Source: Streptomyces hygroscopicus subsp. hygroscopicus | Lineage (GTDB): Bacteria > Actinomycetota > Actinomycetes > Streptomycetales > Streptomycetaceae | Length of the DNA: 64,000 bases | Assembly (NCBI RefSeq): GCF_030269125.1 | Contig: NZ_BSSM01000017.1 | Location: 62,001 to 126,000, forward strand | Reading direction: 5' to 3' | In this document: positions 33,389 through 41,722 of the stretch, piece after piece | How the letters are laid out: each line of letters starts with the position of its first letter | How positions within the stretch are numbered: the first letter of the stretch is position 1 | Position numbers and translations under genes: made by a program | The notes under the pieces: generated by a model | Told to the model about the DNA's origin: nothing | The model's database searches: none | Seen by the model: only the letters and a program-made list of their open reading frames with translations

Positions 33389-34485
33389 GCGCCTGCCTTC
33401 CGGAGGATGCCGGGAGCGAGTAGCTCGGCCACGCCTCGGGGGTCGTTCAGCAACGTGCGGCCCACGAAGAGGCACAGATGCCCGATCTGCCCTAGTGAGC
33501 CGATCTGCTCCAACCGCCCGGCCGCGTACATCAGGACGGACAGTCCGGCGTAGCGGAACGCGAGGTCCCGCTGCTCCAGCGAGAGCGGGGCGCTGTGTTC
33601 GTATGCGGTGAGGAAAAGGCCGACGTTGCGTCGCACGGTGGCCCACGTGCTGGCGTCGGCCAGGCGGCCGGCGTCGCCCCGCACCGTGTGGAGCCACTGG
33701 ATCAGGAACTGTCCGATGATGGTGCCCACGTCGAGCATCGGGTCGCCGAAGCCCGACAGTTCCCAGTCGACGAGCGCGACCTGGGGGCGCGCACCCTCGG
33801 CGTCCTTGACCAGGATGTTGTCGTCCCGGAGGTCGAAGTGCACCAGCCGCCTCGGGGTCCACTCCTCGCGCATCCGGGCCACACTGTCGTCGACCGCCTG
33901 CATGGTGGCCGCGTAGTCGGAGTAATCCATTCCCGGTCCGCTCGCGAGCTCGCTCGGGGTCAGGGTGACGAAGGAAGCGAAGGGAAAATCGATGAGTTGC
34001 GGACGGTACCCCGGGTCCGTGGTGAAGCGCTCGACCGTGGAGGTGTGAAGCCCGGCGGTCACGGAGGCCAGCGACACCAGTAGTGGTACAGGGATCTCGG
34101 GGAATTTCCGGCCGACATCCCGCATCGAAACGAAGCCGGTCTTTCCCTCCATGACGAGTGTTTCGGTTTCCGGGTCGGTTGCAATGAAACGAGGAACAGC
34201 CGTCCTGACGTGATGTGGAACGTCGGATTCGGGTATCAGTCTGAGCATTTTCTCTTCGTTGCCGGTTGCCGTGCCGACGGCTCTGGCCGTTGCTGGATCA
34301 ACCTGTTTCAGGAAGAGTGCCGTCCCGTCCTCGAAGTGCAGCATTGCCACGCTGTTGCGAGCTGCGAACGTCTGTATCCGAACGATGCCGCCCCGGTCGA
34401 TACCGAGCGAAGAGAGCCAGGAACGAGTCCGGGCCTTTTCGGGCCCGGACTCGTTCGGCAGCGCCCCGCACCAAGGCGAAGACAT
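33385..34485 (-). CDS. Aminoglycoside-phosphotransferase-fold kinase, probable precursor Ser/Thr kinase
   Basis: 366 aa when started at MSSPWCGAL (ATG 34485, GGGAGG seven bases upstream); an ATG at 34554 is an alternative. Active-site motifs are intact: ATP-site lysine region TALFLKQVD, catalytic loop VHFDLRDDNILV, and metal-binding VALVDWELSGFGDP. First modification gene after the precursor. Expected to phosphorylate the core Thr (and perhaps Ser) before elimination by the HopA1-like protein. Its 5' coding part contains the strong hairpin at 34421-34456. Confidence 0.85.
   Translation of the reverse strand: MSSPWCGALPNESGPEKARTRSWLSSLGIDRGGIVRIQTFAARNSVAMLHFEDGTALFLKQVDPATARAVGTATGNEEKMLRLIPESDVPHHVRTAVPRFIATDPETETLVMEGKTGFVSMRDVGRKFPEIPVPLLVSLASVTAGLHTSTVERFTTDPGYRPQLIDFPFASFVTLTPSELASGPGMDYSDYAATMQAVDDSVARMREEWTPRRLVHFDLRDDNILVKDAEGARPQVALVDWELSGFGDPMLDVGTIIGQFLIQWLHTVRGDAGRLADASTWATVRRNVGLFLTAYEHSAPLSLEQRDLAFRYAGLSVLMYAAGRLEQIGSLGQIGHLCLFVGRTLLNDPRGVAELLAPGILRKAGA
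34421..34456. terminator. Perfect 15-bp hairpin between precursor and modification genes (attenuator candidate)
   Basis: GAACGAGTCCGGGCC (34421-34435) and GGCCCGGACTCGTTC (34442-34456) with a 6-nt loop. It lies 116 bp downstream of the precursor stop, within the first codons of the kinase. Position and strength suggest a partial terminator or mRNA-stabilising structure that makes precursor mRNA more abundant than the enzyme mRNA. Confidence 0.65.
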
Positions 34486-34571
34486 GCTGCCGCCCTCCCG
34501 TCCGGTCTTCGGCGACGCGACACCGGCTGGGCTGTGCGAAGCGCTTGTCATCATGAGACGAACGACTCAGA

Positions 34572-34835
34572 TCAACAGTGGAAGGCCACCGTCGCGGCAG
34601 CGGCCATCACGCTGCCCTGAGCCTCCTCGTCGGGCGAGATGCCGGCCTTCTCCTCCAGGAACGCCTGCAGCTCCTCCGGGCTGACGCCCGCGAGCTCCTG
34701 CAGGGCCTTCTCGCCGGAGGCGGGGTCGATGACCGCGCGCTGCTCGTCGGTCATCGACGCCTCGGCGTCCTGGATCTTGCTGACGAGGTCGGCGAACGCG
34801 GTCTCGTCCACCGCGGAAACCATTGCTTCAGACAT
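34572..34835 (-). CDS. tvaA: Thioamitide (thioviridamide-type) precursor peptide
   Basis: 87 aa. ATG at 34835 with AGGAGG six bases upstream; an in-frame extension to 34910 is rejected because it runs into the promoter. Leader of about 74 residues is acidic and helical, with two ELxxxSPEEL-like stretches and no Cys. Core SVMAAAATVAFHC (75-87) matches the thioviridamide family: small hydrophobic residues that become thioamides, Thr82 and Cys87 that form the AviMeCys ring, and His86 that is N-methylated and hydroxylated. The leader/core boundary before Ser75 is inferred from the family. Confidence 0.95.
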   Translation of the reverse strand: MSEAMVSAVDETAFADLVSKIQDAEASMTDEQRAVIDPASGEKALQELAGVSPEELQAFLEEKAGISPDEEAQGSVMAAAATVAFHC

Positions 34836-34892
34836 GTGATCCTCCTGATTCGGCCCCTGCCAGTCGGCGGGGGAATCGAATGGACGGATGTG

Positions 34893-34923
34893 ATCTAAAC
34901 AAACGTTCACCCTCCTCTGTCAA
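34893..34923 (-). promoter_or_regulatory. Putative promoter of the thioamitide operon
   Basis: On the minus strand TTGACA (34918-34923) is followed 19 bp later by TTAGAT (34893-34898), 58 bp before the precursor ATG. The -35 is a perfect consensus; the spacing is slightly long. The surrounding A+T content is higher than average. Confidence 0.5.
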
Positions 34924-35611
34924 TGGGTTTCCAGTATTCCGCTTGTGTGTGTTGGGAATTCAAATTCGGGCATGCGAATGAGCCTGTCGGCGATTTTCCG
35001 GCAGGCGATTGTAGAGCTGTCTAGCTAAGTGGGCGCGCGGAGATTCGACGTCGTGAGGGTTACAAGGGTGCGGGAACCTAGGAGCTGGCGCGCGTGCATG
35101 ACGAGTGAGTCATCAGAAGCCCCCGTGGCCAATCTCGTGGTCGTGGCGAGGGTAGGCATATGTCGGCGGCTGTGGCCAGAGGCTGCCTGGTCGGCCGAAA
35201 AGATCAAGACGTTCCGGAGGTGCGATCCTCGGTCATTGCTGGCTTGCGAGTATCCCATTTGGCGGAAACGGCACGCAGCTGATCGAGGGGACTTCTGGTT
35301 GAGGATTTGACCATCTTGATTTCGGGCGTCGAAACCCATCTGATCGGTGCCATGGCGAGATGTGGACCACCGCGACGGCGTCTTTGTCCCTGGTGAGAGG
35401 CGTGATATGCGGCGGCAACGCTATTGCGGACACTCACCGATGATGGCTTGATCAATGCAGAAACGGGCACACTGCTTCATGCCAACACGACTCGCTGGGC
35501 TGTTCCGGCCGGGACACTGCAACAGAGCCAAGCATCCGGCACCGGAAGATGGAAGGGGCTCAAGGTCGGTGAAGAGGCCGACGATGCCACATTCTCCGCC
35601 CACGAGCGGGA
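34924..35611. other. Gene-poor spacer between precursor promoter and IS remnant
   Basis: About 690 bp with lower GC and no open frame with convincing actinobacterial codon bias. Short frames on both strands (for example minus 35025-35339) show no recognisable domain. It may hold upstream regulatory sequence for the precursor gene and degraded insertion-sequence DNA. Confidence 0.4.
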
Positions 35612-35804
35612 CTGTCTGAAAGACGCTTCGGTCCTCACACGGCCCGCGCCCCGGTCGAGCACGGCTTTGCCCACCTCAAGACCTGGGGGTTCTGGGCAAG
35701 GTCTGCACCGACCCGAAGCGGGCAACCGTGCTGGTCAGGGCCCTGCTGGTCCTGACGACGGGCCGAAGCCTTCACCACGTCGCCTGTGGTTTATCGAGGC
35801 GTAG
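35612..35804 (+). pseudogene. Remnant of an IS transposase C-terminus (DDE type, IS5-like)
   Basis: One frame reads RRFGPHTARAPVEHGFAHLKTWG; a one-base shift then gives VLGKVCTDPKRATVLVRALLVLTTG. This is the VEHGFAHLK...VLVRALLVL tail typical of IS5-type transposases in Streptomyces. N-terminus and terminal repeats were not found. It lies exactly between the RiPP cluster and the enolpyruvyl-transferase operon. Confidence 0.6.
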
Positions 35805-35825
35805 CCAGGACGGGCACTGGTTGCT

Positions 35826-36869
35826 TCAGGCGAACGTAAGCGCGCGGAAGGCGTTGCGGACGTCGGTCAGGGGCTGGCGGTCACGGGTGTAGTAGAGCTT
35901 GTTGGTCAGCAGTACTGCCCACCGTCCTTGCTGGGGCGAGATCCACATGCCGGTGCCGGTGAAGCCGTAGTGGACCCAGATGCCGTCGGCGAGGTGCGTG
36001 CCAGGGGCGGGGTGCCAGAACAGGCCGCGTACAGGTTCCAGGGTGCCGGTCTGGACCGTCAGCGACTGTCTGGTCCAGGCGGGGCCGAATCCGGCTCGCA
36101 CCAGGCCGGTCGAGGTGTCCAGCATGTAGCGCAGGAAGACGGTGATGTCGTCGAGGGTGGTGAAGGCGCCGGCGATGCCGCACACTCCGCCCAGGAGCCG
36201 GGCGGAGAAGTCGTGGGCGATGCCCTTGAGATGAGTGTCGGTGTCCTGGTCGAGTTCGGTCGGCGCGCACCGGGCGGCGATCTCGGCGGGCAGCGGTCCG
36301 AACCGGGTGGAGTCCATGCCCAGTGGCTGCCAGGTCCGCTCTGTGGCGAGCTGGTCGAGGCGCTGGCCGGAAAGGTGCTCAGCGAGGAATCCGAGGATGA
36401 GGGCGGCCCGGTCGGTGTATTCGACGGCCTCGCCGGGCGGGCGGTGCAGGGCCTCGTGGAGGACTCCGTCGCGGATGTCCTGGGGGTCGGTGCCGTAGAG
36501 GTTTTTGAGTTGGGCGCGGAGCGGTGCGCCGGCCGTGTGGGTCAGCAGGTGGCGGGCGGTCACGGCGCCGAGTGGGTGGCCGTCGACTTCGGACCAGAAG
36601 GCACCGAGCGGGGTGTCGAGGTTGAGCTTGCCTTCCTCCCACAGGGCTCCGATCGAGGCCCACACGGCGAGGATCTTGGTGAGGCTGGCGGCGTCGAAGA
36701 CGGTGTCGGGCTGCATCGGCACGTTCGGCTCGTTGGGGTCGAGGACCCCGGCGGCGCCGTGGGCGCGGGTGCCGGTGGCGTCACCGACTGCCCATACGGC
36801 GCCGGGGTAGACCTTGTCGCGGACGCCTTCGTTCAGGAGGGCTTCGATGCGGTCGGTGCTGTACGTCAT
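35826..36869 (-). CDS. Serine hydrolase, beta-lactamase class C/DD-peptidase fold
   Basis: 347 aa. Nucleophile motif SLTK in FDAASLTKILAVW; YxN-equivalent EYTDRAALILG; C-terminal GFTGTGMWI replacing HTG. Start at MTYSTDRIE (ATG 36869, gggag upstream); an in-frame TTG at 36893 is possible. No signal peptide, so a cytoplasmic esterase or amidase is more likely than a true penicillin-binding protein. Last gene of the unassigned operon, 111 bp after the glycosyltransferase. Substrate unknown. Confidence 0.82.
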   Translation of the reverse strand: MTYSTDRIEALLNEGVRDKVYPGAVWAVGDATGTRAHGAAGVLDPNEPNVPMQPDTVFDAASLTKILAVWASIGALWEEGKLNLDTPLGAFWSEVDGHPLGAVTARHLLTHTAGAPLRAQLKNLYGTDPQDIRDGVLHEALHRPPGEAVEYTDRAALILGFLAEHLSGQRLDQLATERTWQPLGMDSTRFGPLPAEIAARCAPTELDQDTDTHLKGIAHDFSARLLGGVCGIAGAFTTLDDITVFLRYMLDTSTGLVRAGFGPAWTRQSLTVQTGTLEPVRGLFWHPAPGTHLADGIWVHYGFTGTGMWISPQQGRWAVLLTNKLYYTRDRQPLTDVRNAFRALTFA

Positions 36870-36980
36870 GGTCTCCCTGTTCGCCGTGGCCAACCCGCCG
36901 GATCAGCGTAGTGACGCGGGCGGCACCAGTGGGGCAATGGCGTGTCGGACGTCGGCTGCGGGGCCAGATCGGTGTGCGTC

Positions 36981-38102
36981 TCAGGCGAGCTGGCAGCCAA
37001 GGTCGGCCAGGGCCTGAGCGGTAGTGGTGAGGGGGTAGCGGGCGGCGTTCGCGTAGCCCGCCTGTCGCAGGGCGGGCAACAGGCCGGGGGCGGTCCGTAG
37101 GCGGTCGAGGTCGCGGGCGAGTGCGGCGGAATGGGTGAAGTCGGTGGCCACTCCGGACGAGGCGACGACTTCGTTGAGGCCGGACACGGGTTGGTACAGG
37201 ACAGGCAGACCGCATGCTTGGGCCTCCAGCGCGACCAGGCCCATGGCTTCCAGGGTGGTGGACGGCATGACCAGGACGTCGTGCTCGGCGAAGGCGTTCC
37301 ACAGCTGTGGACGGCGGAGCCAGCCGAGGTACCGGGCCCGCACTCCGGTCCGCTGGAGGAGTGGGGCCAAGGCGTGGAACTGGGCTCTGGGGGCGGCGAT
37401 GCTCAGCTCGACTCCTGGAATGGGCGCCAGGCCCGTGATCAGGTGCTCTGCGCCCTTCTCGGCGGTCAGCCTGCCTGCGTAGAGCAGTCGTAGGTGGCTG
37501 GTGGAGGTGCGGGCGGGCCGCGTCGGCGGATCGGTGAGCAGATGGTCGGGGATGCCCCATGGAATGCAGACGACCTTGCGGCGGTCGATCTGCGGGGCGA
37601 GCTTGAGAAGGCGGTCGGCCATCGCGCCGGTGGGGACGACGATCGCGTCGGCGGCCCTCGCCGTCTCGCGGAGGACTTGGAGCTGGTCGCGGTGGGCCTC
37701 AGCGAAGATCAGGTCGGTGCCGTGGACCAAGGCGATCCTGGGGTGGGCGGGCAGAGCCCGGAGCAGGGCGGGCGTGGCGCCGAAGGTGAGGTGCTGGAGG
37801 TGCAGTACCCCGATCTGGGCTGGATCGATCGCGGTCACCAGCGCCCGGCGCAGGGCCGCGACGTAGCGGCTGAAGGCGGCGCCCTCCAGGCACTTGCCGG
37901 CGACCGTCAGCAGGTCGAGCCCGGCGGGAAGGTGGGCTTTGGGGCGGGTGGGGGCCAGCATGAAGGCCCGTGCGGGGATGAGGGGCCTGTCGCCGGTGTA
38001 CAGGTCGAGGAAGAGTTCGACGCTGCCGCCGGGGCTTCCGGCTGGGAGGTCGAGGAAGGTGGCGGCCAGCGGCCCCGCGGCCGGGCGGACGAGGGGGCTC
38101 AC
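36981..38102 (-). CDS. Glycosyltransferase family 4-like
   Basis: 373 aa GT-B glycosyltransferase. The C-terminal nucleotide-sugar domain shows RLLYAGRLTAEKGAEHLITG, and the EX7E motif region lies in STTLEAMGLVALEAQACGLPV. The N-terminal half contains VHGTDLIFAE, VVPTGAMADRLL. GTG at 38102 overlaps the deaminase stop (GTGA). Donor and acceptor are unknown. It may glycosylate the product of the enolpyruvyl transferase/deaminase steps encoded upstream. Confidence 0.82.
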   Translation of the reverse strand: MSPLVRPAAGPLAATFLDLPAGSPGGSVELFLDLYTGDRPLIPARAFMLAPTRPKAHLPAGLDLLTVAGKCLEGAAFSRYVAALRRALVTAIDPAQIGVLHLQHLTFGATPALLRALPAHPRIALVHGTDLIFAEAHRDQLQVLRETARAADAIVVPTGAMADRLLKLAPQIDRRKVVCIPWGIPDHLLTDPPTRPARTSTSHLRLLYAGRLTAEKGAEHLITGLAPIPGVELSIAAPRAQFHALAPLLQRTGVRARYLGWLRRPQLWNAFAEHDVLVMPSTTLEAMGLVALEAQACGLPVLYQPVSGLNEVVASSGVATDFTHSAALARDLDRLRTAPGLLPALRQAGYANAARYPLTTTAQALADLGCQLA

Positions 38103-38635
38103 AGCGCTCCTTGGGGGATCTCTTCGTACAGGCGGGAGATGTCGATGCCGTGCGTTGCGGCGTACTTGGCGCGCTGCTGCTGGTAGCTGGCCGGGGTGCC
38201 GAGAGTGGTCAGGAAGACGAGCTTGCCGAAGGTCATTCCCGGATAGACCCGGGCGGGCTTGGCGGCCCGGATCTCCAAGGTCCAGCGGATCGCGTGGCCC
38301 TGGTGGCCAAGTGGAGCGGAGACGTGGACCCAGATGCCGAGGGCGCCGATGGTGCGGTTGCCGTTGAGAAGTTGGGCATACGTTTCCGAGCCGGTCCTCT
38401 CCAGCGTGACGCCGAGGTAGAGCACGCCAGGCTGCAGGACCAATCCGAAGGCGGGGATGGCCAGTTCGGTGAAGGCGGTGGGGGCGGCGGCGTCCAGGTC
38501 GCCGTCGCAGATGCGGATCGTGTCGCCCAGCCGCCAGTCGTAGGCATTGGGGGACAGGCGTGCCGGGTCGTAGGGCGCGATGGTGATCTCGCCTGCGCTG
38601 ACGGCGGCGGCAATGGCGGAGCCGGTGAGGATCAC
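38099..38635 (-). CDS. dCTP-deaminase/dUTPase-fold protein, paralogue retaining the catalytic Glu
   Basis: 178 aa, starts MILTGSAIAAAV (GTG 38635). Family landmarks: SPNAYDWRLG, LQPGVLYLG, ALGIWVHVSA, RWTLEIRA and YPGMTFGKLVF. The position equivalent to the catalytic Glu138 of E. coli Dcd is Glu (WTLEI). The substrate-binding GRSSxxRLG motif, however, is replaced by GNRTIGALG. It overlaps its neighbouring paralogue by GTGA. The two may form one hetero-oligomeric enzyme. Confidence 0.82.
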   Translation of the reverse strand: MILTGSAIAAAVSAGEITIAPYDPARLSPNAYDWRLGDTIRICDGDLDAAAPTAFTELAIPAFGLVLQPGVLYLGVTLERTGSETYAQLLNGNRTIGALGIWVHVSAPLGHQGHAIRWTLEIRAAKPARVYPGMTFGKLVFLTTLGTPASYQQQRAKYAATHGIDISRLYEEIPQGAL

Positions 38636-39171
38636 GAGGCGCCCGCCTGCACGTGTGCCGCATCCCGCCAGTAGCGGGAAGGCTGGGGGCCGGCGGCGCC
38701 CTGGTACTTGCCTCGGTACAGGTCGACGTCCCCGGTGGAGACGAAGAACATGATCTGCCCGATCTTCATGCCCGCGTACACCCGCAGAGGGCGGATGGGG
38801 GACAGCATCAAAGTCCACTGGCCGTGGAAGCCGATGTCACCGATAGGGGCGGTGATCTCGACGAATAACCCCAGTCGTCCGACCGAGGAGCGGCCGAACA
38901 GCAGTGGGATGAAGAGGTCCGAGCCGACCTCCTCGACGGTGTGGCCGAGGTACAGCTCGCCGGGCTGGAGGACGTATCCGTCCGTGTCGATTCGGATCGT
39001 GTGCGTGGGGTTGGCGTGGTGGGCGTCGATGACCTTGGTGGCGTACGTCAGCAGGGTGGCGCCCAGGCGGACGTTGTAGCTGTTGGGGTTCGTCTGCTTC
39101 GGGTCGAATGGGGTGATACGAAGGCGTCCGTCGGCGACGGCCGTGTTGATTTCGGGCCCGGTGAGGATCAT
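38632..39171 (-). CDS. dCTP-deaminase/dUTPase-fold protein, paralogue retaining the GRSS motif
   Basis: 179 aa, starts MILTGPEINTAV (ATG 39171). Landmarks: NPNSYNVRLG, LQPGELYLG, FGRSSVGRLGLFVEITAPIGDIGF and YAGMKIGQIMF, then a C-terminal KYQGAAGPQPSR like the nucleotide-binding tail of Dcd. The GRSSVGRLG motif is intact, but the catalytic Glu position is Met (WTLML). Only about 40% similar by eye to the adjacent paralogue, with complementary losses. ATGA overlaps at both ends. Confidence 0.83.
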   Translation of the reverse strand: MILTGPEINTAVADGRLRITPFDPKQTNPNSYNVRLGATLLTYATKVIDAHHANPTHTIRIDTDGYVLQPGELYLGHTVEEVGSDLFIPLLFGRSSVGRLGLFVEITAPIGDIGFHGQWTLMLSPIRPLRVYAGMKIGQIMFFVSTGDVDLYRGKYQGAAGPQPSRYWRDAAHVQAGAS

Positions 39172-40403
39172 TGAGCGCCCCCTTGAAGAGCATCGGCAGA
39201 GTCAGCGAACGGGGCCGCTAGGACGCTGCGTACCGCCTGGCCCAGACGCAGTCCGGCTTGATGAGTGCGGCCGCCGAGATAGGTGTCGGCGATGTAGTCG
39301 GTGGTCAGCACGATGCGCGCTGTGGGTGGAAGGGGCGTGGGCGCGACTGCCAAGGGGCCGACGTGTTCGGTGAGATGAGCGAGCAGCTTGGCGTGGTCCT
39401 CGGACTGATCGTCGGGGAAGAAGGCGTGGACGAGCTGGTTGCCGAAGGGCTCGATGGCGAGCAGGTCGCCGAGGGTGAGGACATCGCCGAGCGGTACGGG
39501 ACGCAGAGCGGTCTCGTTGAGGATGACCGCGTCCGTTCCGAGGCCGGTGTGCAGGCGGGTGGCGATCTCGTCCAAGAGGAGGCGCCGGTCCAACAGGGTA
39601 TTGAGATACGGCTCGTTCACGATGCCGAGTCGGCTCCCCAGGGTGCTGCCGATGAGGGCGATCTTCTCCTGCAGTACGGCGAGGTCCTCGGGGATGAGGG
39701 ACGTGTCGGGGAAGGTGCCTACGCGGACGGCCCAGCCGGCCCCGACCGGCTCGGCGGTGGCGTACCCGACGCCGAGTTCGTGGCCCTTGACGACGAGGGT
39801 GTCACCGACGGGCACGGGGCCGTAGGTGTCGCTGTGGCAGTGCCCGGCGAAGATGACGTCCACGAACGGGCAGGCGGCGGCCAGCTTCAGGTCCTCGTCG
39901 AAGCCCGAGTGGGACAGCACCATCCAGGCGTCGGCACGGTGATGGTGCTCCAGCAACACCTCGCGTAGGGCCTGGGCCGGGTCGGTGACGTGGTGGCCCG
40001 TGCGCTGGTTGGCAGGGATCGCGTTGAAGGCTTGCAGGCCGATTACCGCGGTGACGGCAACTCGCCGGCCGCCGATGTGCTCGATGCGCACGCGGTCGAA
40101 GAGCGGCTTGCCACTGCTATCGGCTGCGTTCGCGCACACGGTCATCTCGTGCAGCTGCGGTTCGAAGTAGTGCGGCCAGCCGTGGTTTCCGGGGGCGAGC
40201 AGGTCGTACAGGCTGGTGAGGACCTCGCGCTCGATCTGTCCCTGGCCGAAGCGGTAGAAGCCGGTGCCTTCGAAGAAGTCGCCGCAGTCCACGACCAGGC
40301 TCTCGGCCCTGGCCGCGTGGAGGTAGGCGAGCATCGGAGTGGCCTGGGCGAAGGAGGAGTGGACGTCGGTCGTGGCGGTGATTCGCTGGAGCTGCCGGGT
40401 CAT
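39168..40403 (-). CDS. Calcineurin-like metallophosphatase, 5'-nucleotidase type
   Basis: 411 aa. Dimetal motifs: TTDVHSSF (DxH), VVDCGDFFEG (GDxx), LAPGNHGWP (GNH), VLSHSGFDEDL and FAGHCHSDTYG (GHxH). The C-terminal half (LLDRRLLLDEIATRL, ILNETALRPV, GDLLAIEPFGNQL) resembles the substrate-binding domain of 5'-nucleotidases. No signal peptide, so intracellular nucleotides or sugar phosphates are likely substrates. Overlaps both neighbours by ATGA. Confidence 0.87.
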   Translation of the reverse strand: MTRQLQRITATTDVHSSFAQATPMLAYLHAARAESLVVDCGDFFEGTGFYRFGQGQIEREVLTSLYDLLAPGNHGWPHYFEPQLHEMTVCANAADSSGKPLFDRVRIEHIGGRRVAVTAVIGLQAFNAIPANQRTGHHVTDPAQALREVLLEHHHRADAWMVLSHSGFDEDLKLAAACPFVDVIFAGHCHSDTYGPVPVGDTLVVKGHELGVGYATAEPVGAGWAVRVGTFPDTSLIPEDLAVLQEKIALIGSTLGSRLGIVNEPYLNTLLDRRLLLDEIATRLHTGLGTDAVILNETALRPVPLGDVLTLGDLLAIEPFGNQLVHAFFPDDQSEDHAKLLAHLTEHVGPLAVAPTPLPPTARIVLTTDYIADTYLGGRTHQAGLRLGQAVRSVLAAPFADSADALQGGAQ

Positions 40404-41719
40404 GGAGTGACCTCGCAGATGTCGGCGCCCAAGGCGTGCAGTTTGGTGGGCAGGTCGGCGTGGCCGCGCCGGAGCTGTTCGAGGCCGCCGAGGGTGGTGA
40501 CGCCGCTCGCTGTGAGGCCGGCGATGAGTAGGGCCGAGCCCGTGCGGATGTCGGTGGCCGCCACGCCGGCGCCGGTCAGCTGCTGCGGTCCGGTGAGGCG
40601 GCATTCGGTGGGCGAGAGCTCGTGGATCTCGGCGCCGAGGCGCGCGAGCTGGGGGAGCAGGTTGCCGTGACGGCCGGGGTTGATGGTGTCGGCGAACAGG
40701 TGAGTGCCGGGCAGCCCGAGGGCGAGGGCCATCAGCGATGGTTCGAAGTCGGCGTCCAGACCGCCGGGGGAGAGGGAGGCGATGGCGCGCAACGATCGCC
40801 CGGTCGGCTCGGCGTCGTGAGCCCGGACGGTGAAGGCATCGCTCTCGACGTCGGCTGGGACTCCCAGCCAGTTCAAGGCTGAGACCAGGGGAGCGACGTC
40901 GTCGGCGCGTACGCCCCGGATATGTGCACCCCCGCCGGTCGCCGCGACCGCACAGGCCAGCGTCCCGGCTTCGACCTTGTCGCCAGGCACCGCCCAGACG
41001 GTGGTCTCCGTCGAGACGGAAGTGGGTGGTGACAGCGTCAGGACCGACTCACTGACCCGGCACGCCCATCCCGCCGCCTGCAACGCCTCTACGACGCTGA
41101 TGACTTCAGGCGAGAGATTGGGGTGGCCAAGGCGCAGCGACCGGCCGGCGACGACCGCGCGCAGGAGGGCGGCGATGCTCGCCCCGCGAGAACGGAAAGG
41201 CAGCACCACGGACACCGTTTCGGTCCCACCAGTGGCTGCCTCCACGACGTACCCGTGGCCGTCTACGGTCGTGCGATCACCGAAGTGCTCGTAGACGTTG
41301 AAGTGCTGCTCCATCCCGCGTTCCCCGATCCGGCAGCCTCCCGGCCAGGGCAGCCGGGCTCGCCCGGACGCGCCGAGCAGGGCCGGTACGAGGTAGTACG
41401 AGGCCCGGATACGGGCGGCGACCTCAGGATCGGGGCCCGGCTGGGGCTTGTCGCTCGGCAGGATCACCGTGGTGTGCGGGTCGCTGACCGGACGGGCCGT
41501 GTGCCAGCCGGCCTGTTGGAGCAGGGTGAGCATGGTCTCGACGTCTGTGTTCGACGGGACGTTGCTCAGATGCACCGGGCGGTGCAGAGCCGCGGCGGCG
41601 GCCAGCAGGGGCAGGGCCGCGTTCTTGGAGCCGTCGACGGTGATGGAGCCAGCGAGTGGGCTGCCGGGTCGCACGGCGACCACTTCTGCGGCGACGGGGG
41701 GAATGCGTACGGCTGTCAA
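40400..41719 (-). CDS. MurA-like UDP-GlcNAc/nucleotide enolpyruvyl transferase
   Basis: 439 aa EPT-fold enzyme. DGSKNAALPLLAAA at the N-terminus and the catalytic loop GGCRIGERGMEQH, whose Cys matches Cys115 of E. coli MurA, so it should be active and fosfomycin-sensitive. TTG at 41719 with gaggag seven bases upstream. It is unlikely to be the housekeeping murA because it lies in a mobile-element operon with nucleotide-handling genes. Enolpyruvyl transfer to a nucleotide, as in nikkomycin/polyoxin pathways, is an alternative. Confidence 0.85.
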   Translation of the reverse strand: MTAVRIPPVAAEVVAVRPGSPLAGSITVDGSKNAALPLLAAAAALHRPVHLSNVPSNTDVETMLTLLQQAGWHTARPVSDPHTTVILPSDKPQPGPDPEVAARIRASYYLVPALLGASGRARLPWPGGCRIGERGMEQHFNVYEHFGDRTTVDGHGYVVEAATGGTETVSVVLPFRSRGASIAALLRAVVAGRSLRLGHPNLSPEVISVVEALQAAGWACRVSESVLTLSPPTSVSTETTVWAVPGDKVEAGTLACAVAATGGGAHIRGVRADDVAPLVSALNWLGVPADVESDAFTVRAHDAEPTGRSLRAIASLSPGGLDADFEPSLMALALGLPGTHLFADTINPGRHGNLLPQLARLGAEIHELSPTECRLTGPQQLTGAGVAATDIRTGSALLIAGLTASGVTTLGGLEQLRRGHADLPTKLHALGADICEVTP

Positions 41720-41722
41720 CGG

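Noticed and set aside
34836..34910. N-terminal extension of the thioamitide precursor (MNVCLDHIRP...)
   Set aside because: Would start right after a GAGGAGG with no spacing and overlaps the likely promoter; the ATG at 34835 has an ideal ribosome site.
35025..35339. Minus-strand 104-codon frame upstream of the precursor
   Set aside because: No ribosome site, no domain and poor third-position GC bias for this genome.
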